Shown here: piece after piece, positions 30,674 through 38,742 of the stretch
Layout: each line of letters starts with the position of its first letter
How positions within the stretch are numbered: position 1 is the stretch's first letter
IMG/VR virus record: IMGVR_UViG_3300035659_000049
Span: 1-39,788 of that record
Strand: one strand, 5' to 3'
Source of the DNA: a virus
DNA: 39,788 nt
Translations under genes and position numbers: made by a program
Notes under the pieces: model-generated
Seen by the model: only the letters and a program-made list of their open reading frames with translations
Database searches by the model: none
Told to the model about the DNA's origin: nothing

Positions 30674-32641
30674 TCACTCCTCCCCGACCATACGGAGGAA
30701 GTCTGCTTCACCGAGAACTTTCGTGCCGTTCTTCCGGGCCGCCTGTGCCTTCGTGGTGGTCGAGTTTGCATCCGCCATGACAAGGTACGTCAGCTTCTTT
30801 GTGACCGATGCCTTCACCTCGCCACCTGCCGCACGGACAAGGTCCTCCAGTTCCCCTCTTGGACGACTGGAAGCCCCCGTGAAACAGAACGAGAGCCCCG
30901 AGAGGGAGCCCCTGATCTTTTCCTTGATCTTGACACCCGCCGCGAGCAGGTCGTCGATGATGTCCCCGTGGTCGTGGAACCACTTCCACATCGCTTGGGC
31001 CTTCACGGGACCCAAACCAGAGACGCGCCCGAGGGACCCCGCGTCCGCCACCTTGAGCTTGTCGAGGGTGTCGAAGCCGGCATCCATCGCCATCTTCACG
31101 GTGGTCGACGCGCAGAGAGGGATGCTACACGCCCCTAGGAGGTTCTCCAGTGAGATGGGGTTTCGGTCCCAGAGCGTCTTCAAGACGTTCTGAGCGCTCT
31201 TCTTCCCCATCCGCTCCACACCCGCAAGCTGGTCCTCCGAGAGCTTGTAGAGGTCGCTGACGCGCTTCACGAGGCCACCTTCGACAAGCTTCTCGATGAG
31301 AGTCTCCCCCCACTCCTTGATATCCAGCTCCTTCACGTACCGCTTGATGCGACCAACCGTCTGGGCGGAACAATCCGCCGTGTTCGGGCAAATGAGGTAT
31401 TCCCCGTCCATCATGGTCCCAGAGCCACACGTCGGACAGTGCGCAGGGGCCTCTTCAACCACCGAGGGTGGTCGACGGACCGAAACAACGCGCGGGATGA
31501 CATCGTTCGCTCGGGCGATGAGGACGTGAGCACCGACGCCAACCCCAAGGTCTTGGATGTATTTCAGGTTGTAAAGGCTGGCATTGGTGACCTCAGCACC
31601 CATGACCTGAACAGGAGCGAAGACAGCAACAGGAGTGATACGACCCGTGCCCCCTACCTGCCAGTCGATACGCCTGATCGTCGTTTCACGGGTGATGGCT
31701 GCGAACTTGAAGGCGACGGCTCCTGTGGGACGACCATCCTTCTCCCCAAGGGAGATTTGCTTGGCGATGTTGTTGAGGCGGACCACCAGACCGTCGATGT
31801 CGTAATCTAGCTCCGCTCGCTTCGTCTGCTGGTACTCAACCCACAAATCGTGTGGGGTTCTGATCCCCGGCGCCATTGCGGTGACATACCAGTTGGGGAT
31901 GCGTAGACCCTGCTCACGAAGCCACTCGAACTGTTCCCCCTCACTCTCGAAATCCTTACCCTCGACGACTTGATAGAACATGATCGAGAGGTGTTCACAC
32001 CCCTTCCCATCAAAGCGTTTCGAGATCCCGCCGGCCGCGTTCCGAGTGTTTGCGTAGTCCGCGAAGTGCTTCAAGTGATCGCCCTTCAAAAGCACGATCT
32101 CACCACGTAGAGACCCGGAGAACTTCCGGTCAACCAAACGGGCAGGGATGCCTTTCATCCTGACGACGTTATTGGAGATATCCTCCCCAATGGACCCATC
32201 GCCTCGGGTGATGGCTTGCGAGAACCCACCCTTCTCGTACTTCACGTGGATCGAGATCCCATCGAGCTTCTCGGTGACAAGAAGGGGTTCCATCTTGTCA
32301 CCGCACACACCCATGATCCAGGCGGTCATCTCTTCCAAGGTGTTGACCTTGTCGAGACTCCCCATCGAGATCCCGTGTGCAGCCTTCTTCCATTCCGAAG
32401 TGGCTGGGGGTGGGGCCCCGATCGCAGTGACGGCCGGGGAATCAGCCTTCAGCTCCGACAGCTCATCGGTCCACGCATCGTAGACCTCATCTGGAATGTC
32501 GTAGAGGGGCAGGCCACCCGTCGGGTTGTAGTACGCCTCCCGAGCCTTCGTGATGAGACCCTCAAGCTCCTTGATTCGAGCTTGGCTGGCCTGGGCTACG
32601 ACTTCATCAAGCGTGGGCATCGGCCGGTAGTACACCGACAC
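30674..32641 (-). CDS. ligA: NAD+-dependent DNA ligase
   Basis: The start is unsettled: GTG 32641 gives 655 aa, while ATG 32620 is seven residues shorter; neither has a clear ribosome site. Domains in order: Ia-like N-terminus, nucleotidyltransferase with EKLDG (K125), OB fold (near 325-400), a four-Cys zinc finger (CPTCGSG...CPNTADC), helix-hairpin-helix domain, and C-terminal BRCT (GLSFCFTGASSRPRGELE to the end). This is the full bacterial-type layout at nearly full length (about 670 usual). Role: sealing Okazaki fragments and recombination nicks. Many phages carry ATP ligases instead. Confidence 0.95.
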   Translation of the reverse strand: MSVYYRPMPTLDEVVAQASQARIKELEGLITKAREAYYNPTGGLPLYDIPDEVYDAWTDELSELKADSPAVTAIGAPPPATSEWKKAAHGISMGSLDKVNTLEEMTAWIMGVCGDKMEPLLVTEKLDGISIHVKYEKGGFSQAITRGDGSIGEDISNNVVRMKGIPARLVDRKFSGSLRGEIVLLKGDHLKHFADYANTRNAAGGISKRFDGKGCEHLSIMFYQVVEGKDFESEGEQFEWLREQGLRIPNWYVTAMAPGIRTPHDLWVEYQQTKRAELDYDIDGLVVRLNNIAKQISLGEKDGRPTGAVAFKFAAITRETTIRRIDWQVGGTGRITPVAVFAPVQVMGAEVTNASLYNLKYIQDLGVGVGAHVLIARANDVIPRVVSVRRPPSVVEEAPAHCPTCGSGTMMDGEYLICPNTADCSAQTVGRIKRYVKELDIKEWGETLIEKLVEGGLVKRVSDLYKLSEDQLAGVERMGKKSAQNVLKTLWDRNPISLENLLGACSIPLCASTTVKMAMDAGFDTLDKLKVADAGSLGRVSGLGPVKAQAMWKWFHDHGDIIDDLLAAGVKIKEKIRGSLSGLSFCFTGASSRPRGELEDLVRAAGGEVKASVTKKLTYLVMADANSTTTKAQAARKNGTKVLGEADFLRMVGEE

Positions 32642-32659
32642 GGCCGACGGAACCAGCGC

Positions 32660-32932
32660 TTACGAGGACGTCCCCTGCGGCCGTAAAACCGGGACTTGAT
32701 CGAGGGTAATCTCGCCTTTGTCTACCATTTCGGCGAGCTGACTGATCGATTCTTGAGGCGTAACGATGAAGCGGACCTCTTTCCCGAGGTACTTCTCCAG
32801 GTTCGCTTGAACGTCGATGTATTCGTTGGAGCCATCGTCCCCGATGACCCGGACGACCATGCGTCCGGTCATCGGGTCAAGTTCGACAACACCCTCGGCA
32901 ACGATGCCCAGGTCAAGTTCTTTGGTGGGCAT
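32660..32932 (-). CDS. Small uncharacterised protein (90 aa)
   Basis: ATG 32932, 3 bp after the nrdJ stop. The product has a beta-strand pattern (LGIVAEGVVELDPMTGRMVVRVI, then EYIDVQANLEKYLGKEVRFIV) followed by a helical end (SQLAEMVDKGEITLDQVPVL). It has no Cys, signal peptide or membrane segment. It lies between the RNR and ligase genes. I do not recognise a family and assign no function. Confidence 0.6.
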   Translation of the reverse strand: MPTKELDLGIVAEGVVELDPMTGRMVVRVIGDDGSNEYIDVQANLEKYLGKEVRFIVTPQESISQLAEMVDKGEITLDQVPVLRPQGTSS

Positions 32933-32935
32933 GGT

Positions 32936-34879
32936 TCACCTTACCGGACATACCCCGCTAGTGCACTCCTCGACCTCGAACTCGCTTCCGCGCACGAGCT
33001 GGTGACCGTGGTTGATGCGAGCGTACGACTCGTTGAAGGTAGACTCGTCGATCTCCTCGTAGGGAGCCTGAACGTAGCCGTGTGCCTTGGCGAGCATGGC
33101 CGTGGACTTGAACCGAGGGACGTACTCCTTGAGACAGCGAGCTGTCTCCTCCCGCTCGGTCTCGGGGTCGAACGAGAGTGTGGCACTGACGGCGTTGTCC
33201 GCCCACCACTCCTGAACCTGAGCCTGACGCTCGAACTGGTCCCGGATGGTCTCGGTCTTGACCGTGTAGCGTGTGTGGGTCGCCTTCGTCGGGAACTCGA
33301 AGACAAGGGTATGCCCCGTCTTGTCGTACTGATCGGCCTCCCACCTGACCCCAGCCTCCTGGAGTGCAGGGACCATAGGATCGTTCTTCGCGAGACGAGC
33401 CCGTCGGATGTAGAACGGGGCGAAAGGGGCGTGGATGCCAGGGCTCGACCCGTTGATGAGGCTGATCGTGCCACTCGGCTTGACCGTGGTGACGGTGATG
33501 GGCGAGGCGACGTGGAGTTCGCGAGCATAGTCGCTCGCCTCCTTACGGCAGTGATGGAACCAGCGGCCGAGTTGGGGTCCCGTCCATGGGAAGTCGCACA
33601 AGCCGCCGAGGCCTACGCCGACACGCATGTTGCGCATTCCGACATCGTGGCTCTGGGGATCGCTCAGGGGGGTGAGCCGCTGACGAAGCGTGTACCGTGT
33701 GACGAGCCGGAAGGCCATCTCGGCGTCCGTCCCTTCCTCGAACAGACCTGGGAAGACCTCGGCGAGATTGCACGCCTCGCGGTCATGGAGGGTCTGTTCT
33801 CCGCAAGGGTTGACACCCTTAGCGCCGGGGTCCGTCTTCCAGGCCGCCGGGAGGTTCAGAATGCCCGGCTCGCCGTACTGGATGTTGTCGTTGACGAGAG
33901 CGGTCCAGTCGAAGTCAGCGATCTGCTCCCAAGAGCGGAAGACGATTGAGTTGTTCGACGTGTGCCGGTGGCTGAGGACCTTCTCGAAGTCCTTCTTGGC
34001 GTCCCGGAACGGCTGGTCGTTGGCATCCCCAAGAACGATGAGGGCCGATCTGCGAACGTTGCCAGACTTCACGCAGAAGCCAATCATGTTCGTGATGTCG
34101 AGGCACTCCACCGACGTCAGACGACGCCCCTGAGCCCCGCGAATGATCTCCCACGTCGAGCGAAGGAGATGAGTGAGCGGACCAGGGCCGCACGCGATGC
34201 CTCCGAAAGTACGGATCGGAAGCCCACGCTGACGGATCGATGAGACATCGACGATGAGGTCCCGTCCCTCGTAAGCCGCAACGAAGACACGGCGAAGGGC
34301 TTCGATCCACCCCTCACGCGAATCGGGCGCCTGGAAGATGGGCGTTTGACCGTTGAGGAAGGACTTGTCGTTCGGCTTGACCTCACTGAAGTCGGGGTGC
34401 TCGGAGCGGCACCATACGGCGAAGCGAGCCTCGGGGCGTTGGGCAACGAACGGGAGATCGTGGATGTCACTGAGCCCTACGCCGACACCGCCGCCGAGCA
34501 TGAGCTGGTTCATTACCCAGCACCAGTCTTCGGTGCCGTGGAGGGTTGTGTACCAACAATTGTACCGCGCGTCCGCAGGAATGTTGTCGATACCACCTAC
34601 CCAAAGGCCGCGCCCTGGGGGGAGTGCTTGACCAGTCCAGAAGAGGTGGAACAGAAGTTCAGCCTCGCGCTCCTCAGAGTTGTTGACGAGGGACAAGTTG
34701 CCCTCGACGACTCGACGAATGGTGTCCGTCCAAGCCTCACCGTTACGCGAGTACTTGCTCAGATACGTCGAGCGAGCGAGGAGCGTTTTGAACGGGTCGC
34801 TCCGCTTGTAGTAGGGCTCCAGGAACGACTCGCGGAGTCGAAGCCTACGGGGTTGGGTGATAGTTTGGACGATCTCCAT
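32936..34879 (-). CDS. nrdJ: Adenosylcobalamin-dependent (class II) ribonucleotide reductase
   Basis: 647 aa, ATG 34879 with GGAGGAG 8 bases upstream. It converts ribonucleotides to deoxyribonucleotides for phage DNA synthesis, using a cob(II)alamin-generated radical. Matching features: N-terminal FLEPYYKRSDPFKTLLARSTY, a Cys in ARYNCWYT (C108), the active-site loop NPCGEQT (C359, E361) and EACNLAE (C370), GTISLI near the C-terminal half, and the C-terminal redox pair ECTSGVCPVR (C639, C644). The pattern fits the monomeric triphosphate-reductase type; it is shorter than the Lactobacillus enzyme (739 aa). B12 must come from the host or medium. Confidence 0.92.
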   Translation of the reverse strand: MEIVQTITQPRRLRLRESFLEPYYKRSDPFKTLLARSTYLSKYSRNGEAWTDTIRRVVEGNLSLVNNSEEREAELLFHLFWTGQALPPGRGLWVGGIDNIPADARYNCWYTTLHGTEDWCWVMNQLMLGGGVGVGLSDIHDLPFVAQRPEARFAVWCRSEHPDFSEVKPNDKSFLNGQTPIFQAPDSREGWIEALRRVFVAAYEGRDLIVDVSSIRQRGLPIRTFGGIACGPGPLTHLLRSTWEIIRGAQGRRLTSVECLDITNMIGFCVKSGNVRRSALIVLGDANDQPFRDAKKDFEKVLSHRHTSNNSIVFRSWEQIADFDWTALVNDNIQYGEPGILNLPAAWKTDPGAKGVNPCGEQTLHDREACNLAEVFPGLFEEGTDAEMAFRLVTRYTLRQRLTPLSDPQSHDVGMRNMRVGVGLGGLCDFPWTGPQLGRWFHHCRKEASDYARELHVASPITVTTVKPSGTISLINGSSPGIHAPFAPFYIRRARLAKNDPMVPALQEAGVRWEADQYDKTGHTLVFEFPTKATHTRYTVKTETIRDQFERQAQVQEWWADNAVSATLSFDPETEREETARCLKEYVPRFKSTAMLAKAHGYVQAPYEEIDESTFNESYARINHGHQLVRGSEFEVEECTSGVCPVR

Positions 34880-34893
34880 GAAGCCGACTCCTC

Positions 34894-35862
34894 CTACGAA
34901 GCGAGAGCGAGAACCGCTAGTTCGATGAGCGTCCTCTTCGAGCGTGCGGGACCTTTAACATCCACATCCAATTTGCAAAGCCGTTCCATCTGGCGAACCA
35001 GATTCCCAGAGTCGTGCTTCCGCGCGACCGGAAGAGCGAAGTTCTTGAACGGCCATGGCTTCATACCGACCGCCGATGCGATCTCGTCCTCAGCTACACC
35101 TTTGTCGAGAAGGCGCCGTATAATGAGCGTCTTTTCGACCTGTTTCATGAGCGCGTGAACGACCGGGACGAACGCGTCATCACCTTCGTTTTTGTATAGA
35201 ACGGATAGGGCGTTCATCGCCCTCTTGGGGTCCTTTGAAATGGACGCCTCGGCCACCTGAAATGGATCCGTCGTAGGGGACGGTGACGTAACAAGCAGAA
35301 GGTGCTTCTTGGTCACCTTTTCTTTGGGATCCACCAAGATGGCGAGCTTGCGAAGCTCGCTTGCCAAGCGATACAGGTCACCGCCCACGCTCTGGTAAAA
35401 GAGCTTGTCCATGTCCTTTTCGAAGGTGACACCAACTCGGGCGGCCTCTTCGGCCAGCCACTTGAGGACCTCGTTGTTCGTGTCCCAAGTCTTGAGCTTC
35501 TTCCGCTCGTAAACCTTTGCCTTGGGCCCCAACGAGGACCAAAGTTCGGGGAGCTTCTCCCCTCGGATGATCCCGACGAGGACTACCGAAAGGTCGGTCT
35601 TGGCCTTCAGCTCGAAGAACTCACGTAAGGACTTGTCACCCTTGATCTTCTGGGCATCATCAACGATGATCGTCCTCGGAACTTCGGCCCGCTCCTCACA
35701 GAGAGAGACGAGCTTGTAGTCCGTCAGGGTTGTCCCGTCGTGAAGCTCAGGCTTGCGGTTGGCCCAATGGCGGGCCCGCTCGATGTCCCGGTCCAGGAAG
35801 AAATTCTCGCTCCCGAAGGCGACAAGAAAAGGGAGAACAGGGGATCGGGGGGTGCTTGCCAT
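34894..35862 (-). CDS. holA: DNA polymerase III delta subunit (clamp-loader opener)
   Basis: I chose ATG 35862 (MASTPRSPVLPF), 2 bp after the delta' stop; the longer frame would overlap delta'. The product is 322 aa, close to the family (about 330-345). The N-terminal domain shows LVAFGSENFFLDRDIERA and a Rossmann-like DDAQKIKG, VVLVGI (no P-loop). The C-terminal part contains YQSVGGDLYRLASELRKL and LIIRRLLDKGVAEDEIASAVGM, typical of the collar domain. Role: binds and opens the beta clamp with DnaX and delta'. Neighbours delta' and the clamp support the call. Confidence 0.88.
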   Translation of the reverse strand: MASTPRSPVLPFLVAFGSENFFLDRDIERARHWANRKPELHDGTTLTDYKLVSLCEERAEVPRTIIVDDAQKIKGDKSLREFFELKAKTDLSVVLVGIIRGEKLPELWSSLGPKAKVYERKKLKTWDTNNEVLKWLAEEAARVGVTFEKDMDKLFYQSVGGDLYRLASELRKLAILVDPKEKVTKKHLLLVTSPSPTTDPFQVAEASISKDPKRAMNALSVLYKNEGDDAFVPVVHALMKQVEKTLIIRRLLDKGVAEDEIASAVGMKPWPFKNFALPVARKHDSGNLVRQMERLCKLDVDVKGPARSKRTLIELAVLALAS

Positions 35863-35864
35863 GA

Positions 35865-36824
35865 TCAAACACCAGCGAACGTCTGAGCAAAAAGCGTCTT
35901 CACGTGGAAAGACAGATTGATGCGCGTCATCCGATGACGATCCCGCACTGCCTTCAACCCCACGGCGAACTTGGACCACACCTTGAAGGTCCTCGACCCC
36001 GCAAGTTTGGCGAGACCTTCCGAGAGGTCTTGGTGAATCAGGCGGTCAGGGACGTAGGCAACCATGAGGATGTCGTGTAGGAGCTGTTCGAGGAACCGAA
36101 GGGCGAGCGGAAGATCCTGAGAGAAGCCGTCAATTGACGGGAAAAAACCAGCCACATCCCCGCCCAGAGCAAGCTGGAGGAGAGAAACAACACGATCGCG
36201 CAAGCCTAGCCGACCAGCGCCCCAGTATCGGATGGCCCGGCCTATCGATCCTTCACTCATCCTCGCATAGACAAGAGCTTTAGCGTGATCGTGCTCGTGA
36301 CGTTGAAGCACTGATAGGACGAAGTCCTCGGGTAGCGAGCGATAAGAAACTTTTCCAGTTCGCGAGCGAATCGTGGGTAGAATTCGGTCGTCGGACTCGG
36401 CCAGTAGAAAGAACCTCAAACTCTGAGGGGGTTCCTCCAAGGTCTTGAGGAGGGCGTTCGCCGCTGGGATCGTCATACGGTCAACCCCATCGATCAAGAC
36501 GCAGCGCAGGGGAGCCATCAACGGGGCGTTGTCCGCATTCGCGACGATCTCACGAATGGCGTCTACCCCGATGTCCTTGTCATCGGGGACCGAAAGCGAC
36601 GTGAAGTCCGGGTGCATGCTCTGATCGAGCTGGTGGCAGTCCACACAAGGACAACCCTTCTCCCGTGTTCCAGAGCAGAACAACTCCTTGATCGCCTGGA
36701 CGACGGAAAACCGCCGGCCCGTCCCTTCATCACCTACGAAGAGCAATGGCGACGTGAGTTTCCCTTCGACAACCCGTCGGAGGAAACGAACGCCTTCTTC
36801 TTGCCCTTGTACTTCAGCCAGCAT
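35865..36824 (-). CDS. holB: DNA polymerase III delta' subunit
   Basis: I chose ATG 36824 (MLAEVQGQEEGVRFL), which overlaps the upstream stop by 11 bp. The product is 319 aa. It has the AAA+ fold with a degenerate P-loop GDEGTGRR (31-38), as expected for a non-ATPase delta'. Cysteines C50, C58, C60 and C63 (FCSGTREKGCPCVDC) form the zinc module. IDGVDRM replaces the DEAH box, followed by ANALLKTLEEPP and an IRSRT sensor (SRT instead of SRC). Role: stator in the clamp loader, paired with delta and DnaX. Confidence 0.92.
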   Translation of the reverse strand: MLAEVQGQEEGVRFLRRVVEGKLTSPLLFVGDEGTGRRFSVVQAIKELFCSGTREKGCPCVDCHQLDQSMHPDFTSLSVPDDKDIGVDAIREIVANADNAPLMAPLRCVLIDGVDRMTIPAANALLKTLEEPPQSLRFFLLAESDDRILPTIRSRTGKVSYRSLPEDFVLSVLQRHEHDHAKALVYARMSEGSIGRAIRYWGAGRLGLRDRVVSLLQLALGGDVAGFFPSIDGFSQDLPLALRFLEQLLHDILMVAYVPDRLIHQDLSEGLAKLAGSRTFKVWSKFAVGLKAVRDRHRMTRINLSFHVKTLFAQTFAGV

Positions 36825-37017
36825 CTTTCCCCGGTTCGAGTAGCAACTCCGACCGACGGGGAGGTGGATCCACGGGCACGAACTGGAGGACGGCGTGGTA
36901 ATGCTGGCCGCAACCTTCACAGATGTGCCGATGGGGTTCTATCCCGCTCGGCTGGAGCTGCCCTCTACACCGAGGACAGCGGGCGAAACCGGACGAAGTG
37001 GCGGGCTCGTCAGGCAT
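36814..37017 (-). CDS. Small zinc-ribbon protein (67 aa)
   Basis: ATG 37017 (MPDEPATSSGF), 1 bp from the stop of the membrane peptidase gene; a longer frame upstream overlaps that gene. Two Cys pairs, CPRC (positions 14-17) and CEGC (34-37), with HRH and HYH near the second pair, form a zinc ribbon of rubredoxin type. The tail is basic and charged. The gene's end overlaps the delta' start, so they are coupled. Such small zinc ribbons in phages may bind RNA polymerase or nucleic acid; function unknown here. Confidence 0.7.
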   Translation of the reverse strand: MPDEPATSSGFARCPRCRGQLQPSGIEPHRHICEGCGQHYHAVLQFVPVDPPPRRSELLLEPGKDAG

Positions 37018-37018
37018 G

Positions 37019-37834
37019 TCAGCCCTTTCGAAGCTCGCCCTTGGCCGCAAGGAAATCGTAGACGATACCGTACGGGCGATCTTTCTGAAGTTCCCCGTTT
37101 TGCGCTTGCTCGATGGCCGCATCGAGCTTGTCGCTTGGCCCTTGTTTTGACCACGACATGAAGTAGTAGTCCGAACGGACGAAGTGCTTGACCGTGATGT
37201 CCTTGATGACCGACGGCGGAGGGCCGTATGTCCACGTAAGGACCGCCATGTTCATCGCGTAGCCGCGCACCTCCCAATACGCCCGACCCGGTGAGGCCCA
37301 CGGACCCAGGAAGAGGGCGCCCCCGAAGAAGAGGGCCGCCCACCATCCGGTCAAGTAGATAGCCAAGGTTGACACGGCAGCAAACGTCAGGCCGAGGGTT
37401 ATCCACAGTGTCGCCTGAGAGATTTTCCCGAACAGACAAGCAAGTACCAACCCACCGAAGAACACCGCCAACGGCCAGGCGTGTCTCCCAACTTCGATGC
37501 CGTACGCGACGAAGAAGAGCGGGGCGATCACTTGCGGGAACGCGTACGTGAATTGGTACCAGATCGGGTACTTCTTGTTGTCCAACATGTGGACCATCTC
37601 GTGAGCGAGGACCGTGAGGCTCGACTTGGGTTGCGCCTCGTAATAACTCTTCGAGGGGAAGTACACCGTTGTGTTGAGCGTGGTCGTGTACCGCGTCATG
37701 AAGTCCGGGTTGAAGAGCACCGCGAAGAAGCCGAGGAGCTTCATCAACTTCGATTCGTCTTTGTAGGCCAGCTTGAATTTGGGGACGACCTTACGGACCT
37801 CGTCCTCAAAGGCGTGAAGGGTGTCGAGATTCAT
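37019..37834 (-). CDS. Membrane-embedded zinc metallopeptidase
   Basis: 271 aa, ATG 37834 with GGAGG about 6-7 bases upstream. The HExxH motif is LAHEMVHML (H78, E79, H82), and a third ligand candidate is E188 in YWEVRGYAMNM. Three hydrophobic segments (about 98-113, 118-135 and 141-178, the last possibly two helices) predict an integral membrane protein. The C-terminal part (about 205-271) is soluble. No signal peptide is visible. Known: HExxH proteases of this general type act at membranes. Inference: it may cleave a host or phage membrane protein; substrate unknown. It stands apart from the replication genes that surround it. Confidence 0.8.
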   Translation of the reverse strand: MNLDTLHAFEDEVRKVVPKFKLAYKDESKLMKLLGFFAVLFNPDFMTRYTTTLNTTVYFPSKSYYEAQPKSSLTVLAHEMVHMLDNKKYPIWYQFTYAFPQVIAPLFFVAYGIEVGRHAWPLAVFFGGLVLACLFGKISQATLWITLGLTFAAVSTLAIYLTGWWAALFFGGALFLGPWASPGRAYWEVRGYAMNMAVLTWTYGPPPSVIKDITVKHFVRSDYYFMSWSKQGPSDKLDAAIEQAQNGELQKDRPYGIVYDFLAAKGELRKG

Positions 37835-37850
37835 CGCGGTCCTCCTCCTC

Positions 37851-37866
37851 GCCCCCGTTAGGGGGC
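37851..37866 (-). terminator. Short hairpin before the membrane peptidase gene
   Basis: GCCCCC/GGGGGC with a 4-base loop (37851-37856 and 37861-37866), between the 71-aa zinc-ribbon stop (37868) and the peptidase ribosome site. It has no U-tract. It may reduce read-through or tune translation of the next gene. Confidence 0.4.
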
Positions 37867-37867
37867 A

Positions 37868-38083
37868 CTACCCAAGATCGACAGAACCCCCTGTCATAAC
37901 TCCCCAACTCGTGTGGCACTTCACGCATCGGTAAAGGTGTCGCCCAGGGTTGTTGGGCAGATGGACTTCGACCACGCTGATCGAGTCACAACTCGGATTC
38001 TTGCACTTCATGTGGAGGTGCTTGGGCTCTTCGGGAACTTGCCCCGTGAGTCCAGGGGCCGTGCCAGTGGGATCGATCGGCAT
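37868..38083 (-). CDS. Small zinc-ribbon protein (71 aa)
   Basis: ATG 38083 (MPIDPTGTAPG). A disordered N-terminal third precedes CKNPSC (27-32) and a second pair CVKC (53-56) in the ribbon YRCVKCHTSWGV. The pattern C-x4-C...C-x2-C fits a zinc ribbon of the sort seen in many small phage proteins. The C-terminus is Gly-rich (MTGGSVDLG). It lies between the Pro-rich gene and the peptidase gene. Function unknown; nucleic-acid or RNA polymerase binding is possible. Confidence 0.7.
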   Translation of the reverse strand: MPIDPTGTAPGLTGQVPEEPKHLHMKCKNPSCDSISVVEVHLPNNPGRHLYRCVKCHTSWGVMTGGSVDLG

Positions 38084-38102
38084 GTGAGTCTCCTTTTCAT
38101 CT

Positions 38103-38699
38103 TCATAGAAACGACGTTGGGAAGCGCTCCGGGAAGAGAGCGTTCAAAAGGTCGAGTGTCTTCTGATAGAACCGCTGCTCGTTGAAATTCAGTGCCCCGA
38201 CAGATGCCACCGGGGGTGAAAGAGACGGAGGGGTGGGTTTCGGGTTCAAGATGCCCGCGCCGGGGGAGGCGATGTCCTGGCCGCTGATTTGCTCCGTCGA
38301 GAGAAGACCTTGAATCTGGCTGAGGGTCGGGAAGTCGAACCCCTCCAAGAACGACGTCAGCCCGTTCGCCGGCAGTGGCGGGGGCGGCTGCATCATCGTT
38401 TTGGGTTGTGGGGAGGGGATCGGTGGGGGCGGGTACGCGGGGGGCGGTGGCGGTGGGGTGAAAGCTGTAGTCGAGTTCCGAAGGAACGGGACGATCTTCG
38501 CCCAGTCTTCACCGAGGACAACGATGTCGTAGGTGTTTTTTTTGTGGATGTTGACGAAGGAAGCACCCCGCACGTGCCCCACACGGACCTCGGCCCGGCC
38601 CAGCTCCGCATCGACGATAGCTTGGGCTACTTGGGGCAGATCGTTACGCCGCAGCTTTGAAGGCCGCCTACCGTTGACCCGCCAAAGTCGAGAGTCCAT
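38103..38699 (-). CDS. Proline-rich protein (198 aa)
   Basis: ATG 38699, with GAGGTGA directly upstream. The N-terminal domain (1-78) is basic at first (RVNGRRPSKLRRND) then beta-like (AEVRVGHVRGASFVNIHKKNTYDIVVLGEDW). A Pro-rich linker (about 82-110) leads to a helical region (TSFLEGFDFPTLSQIQGLLSTE) and a C-terminal helix (FYQKTLDLLNALFPERF). I do not recognise a family. The two-domain layout with a Pro linker suggests an adaptor protein. It follows the groEL gene. Confidence 0.6.
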   Translation of the reverse strand: MDSRLWRVNGRRPSKLRRNDLPQVAQAIVDAELGRAEVRVGHVRGASFVNIHKKNTYDIVVLGEDWAKIVPFLRNSTTAFTPPPPPPAYPPPPIPSPQPKTMMQPPPPLPANGLTSFLEGFDFPTLSQIQGLLSTEQISGQDIASPGAGILNPKPTPPSLSPPVASVGALNFNEQRFYQKTLDLLNALFPERFPTSFL

Positions 38700-38742
38700 T
38701 CACCTCACGGATCGAAGAAGAAGATCCGCGAAGCCTCACGCC

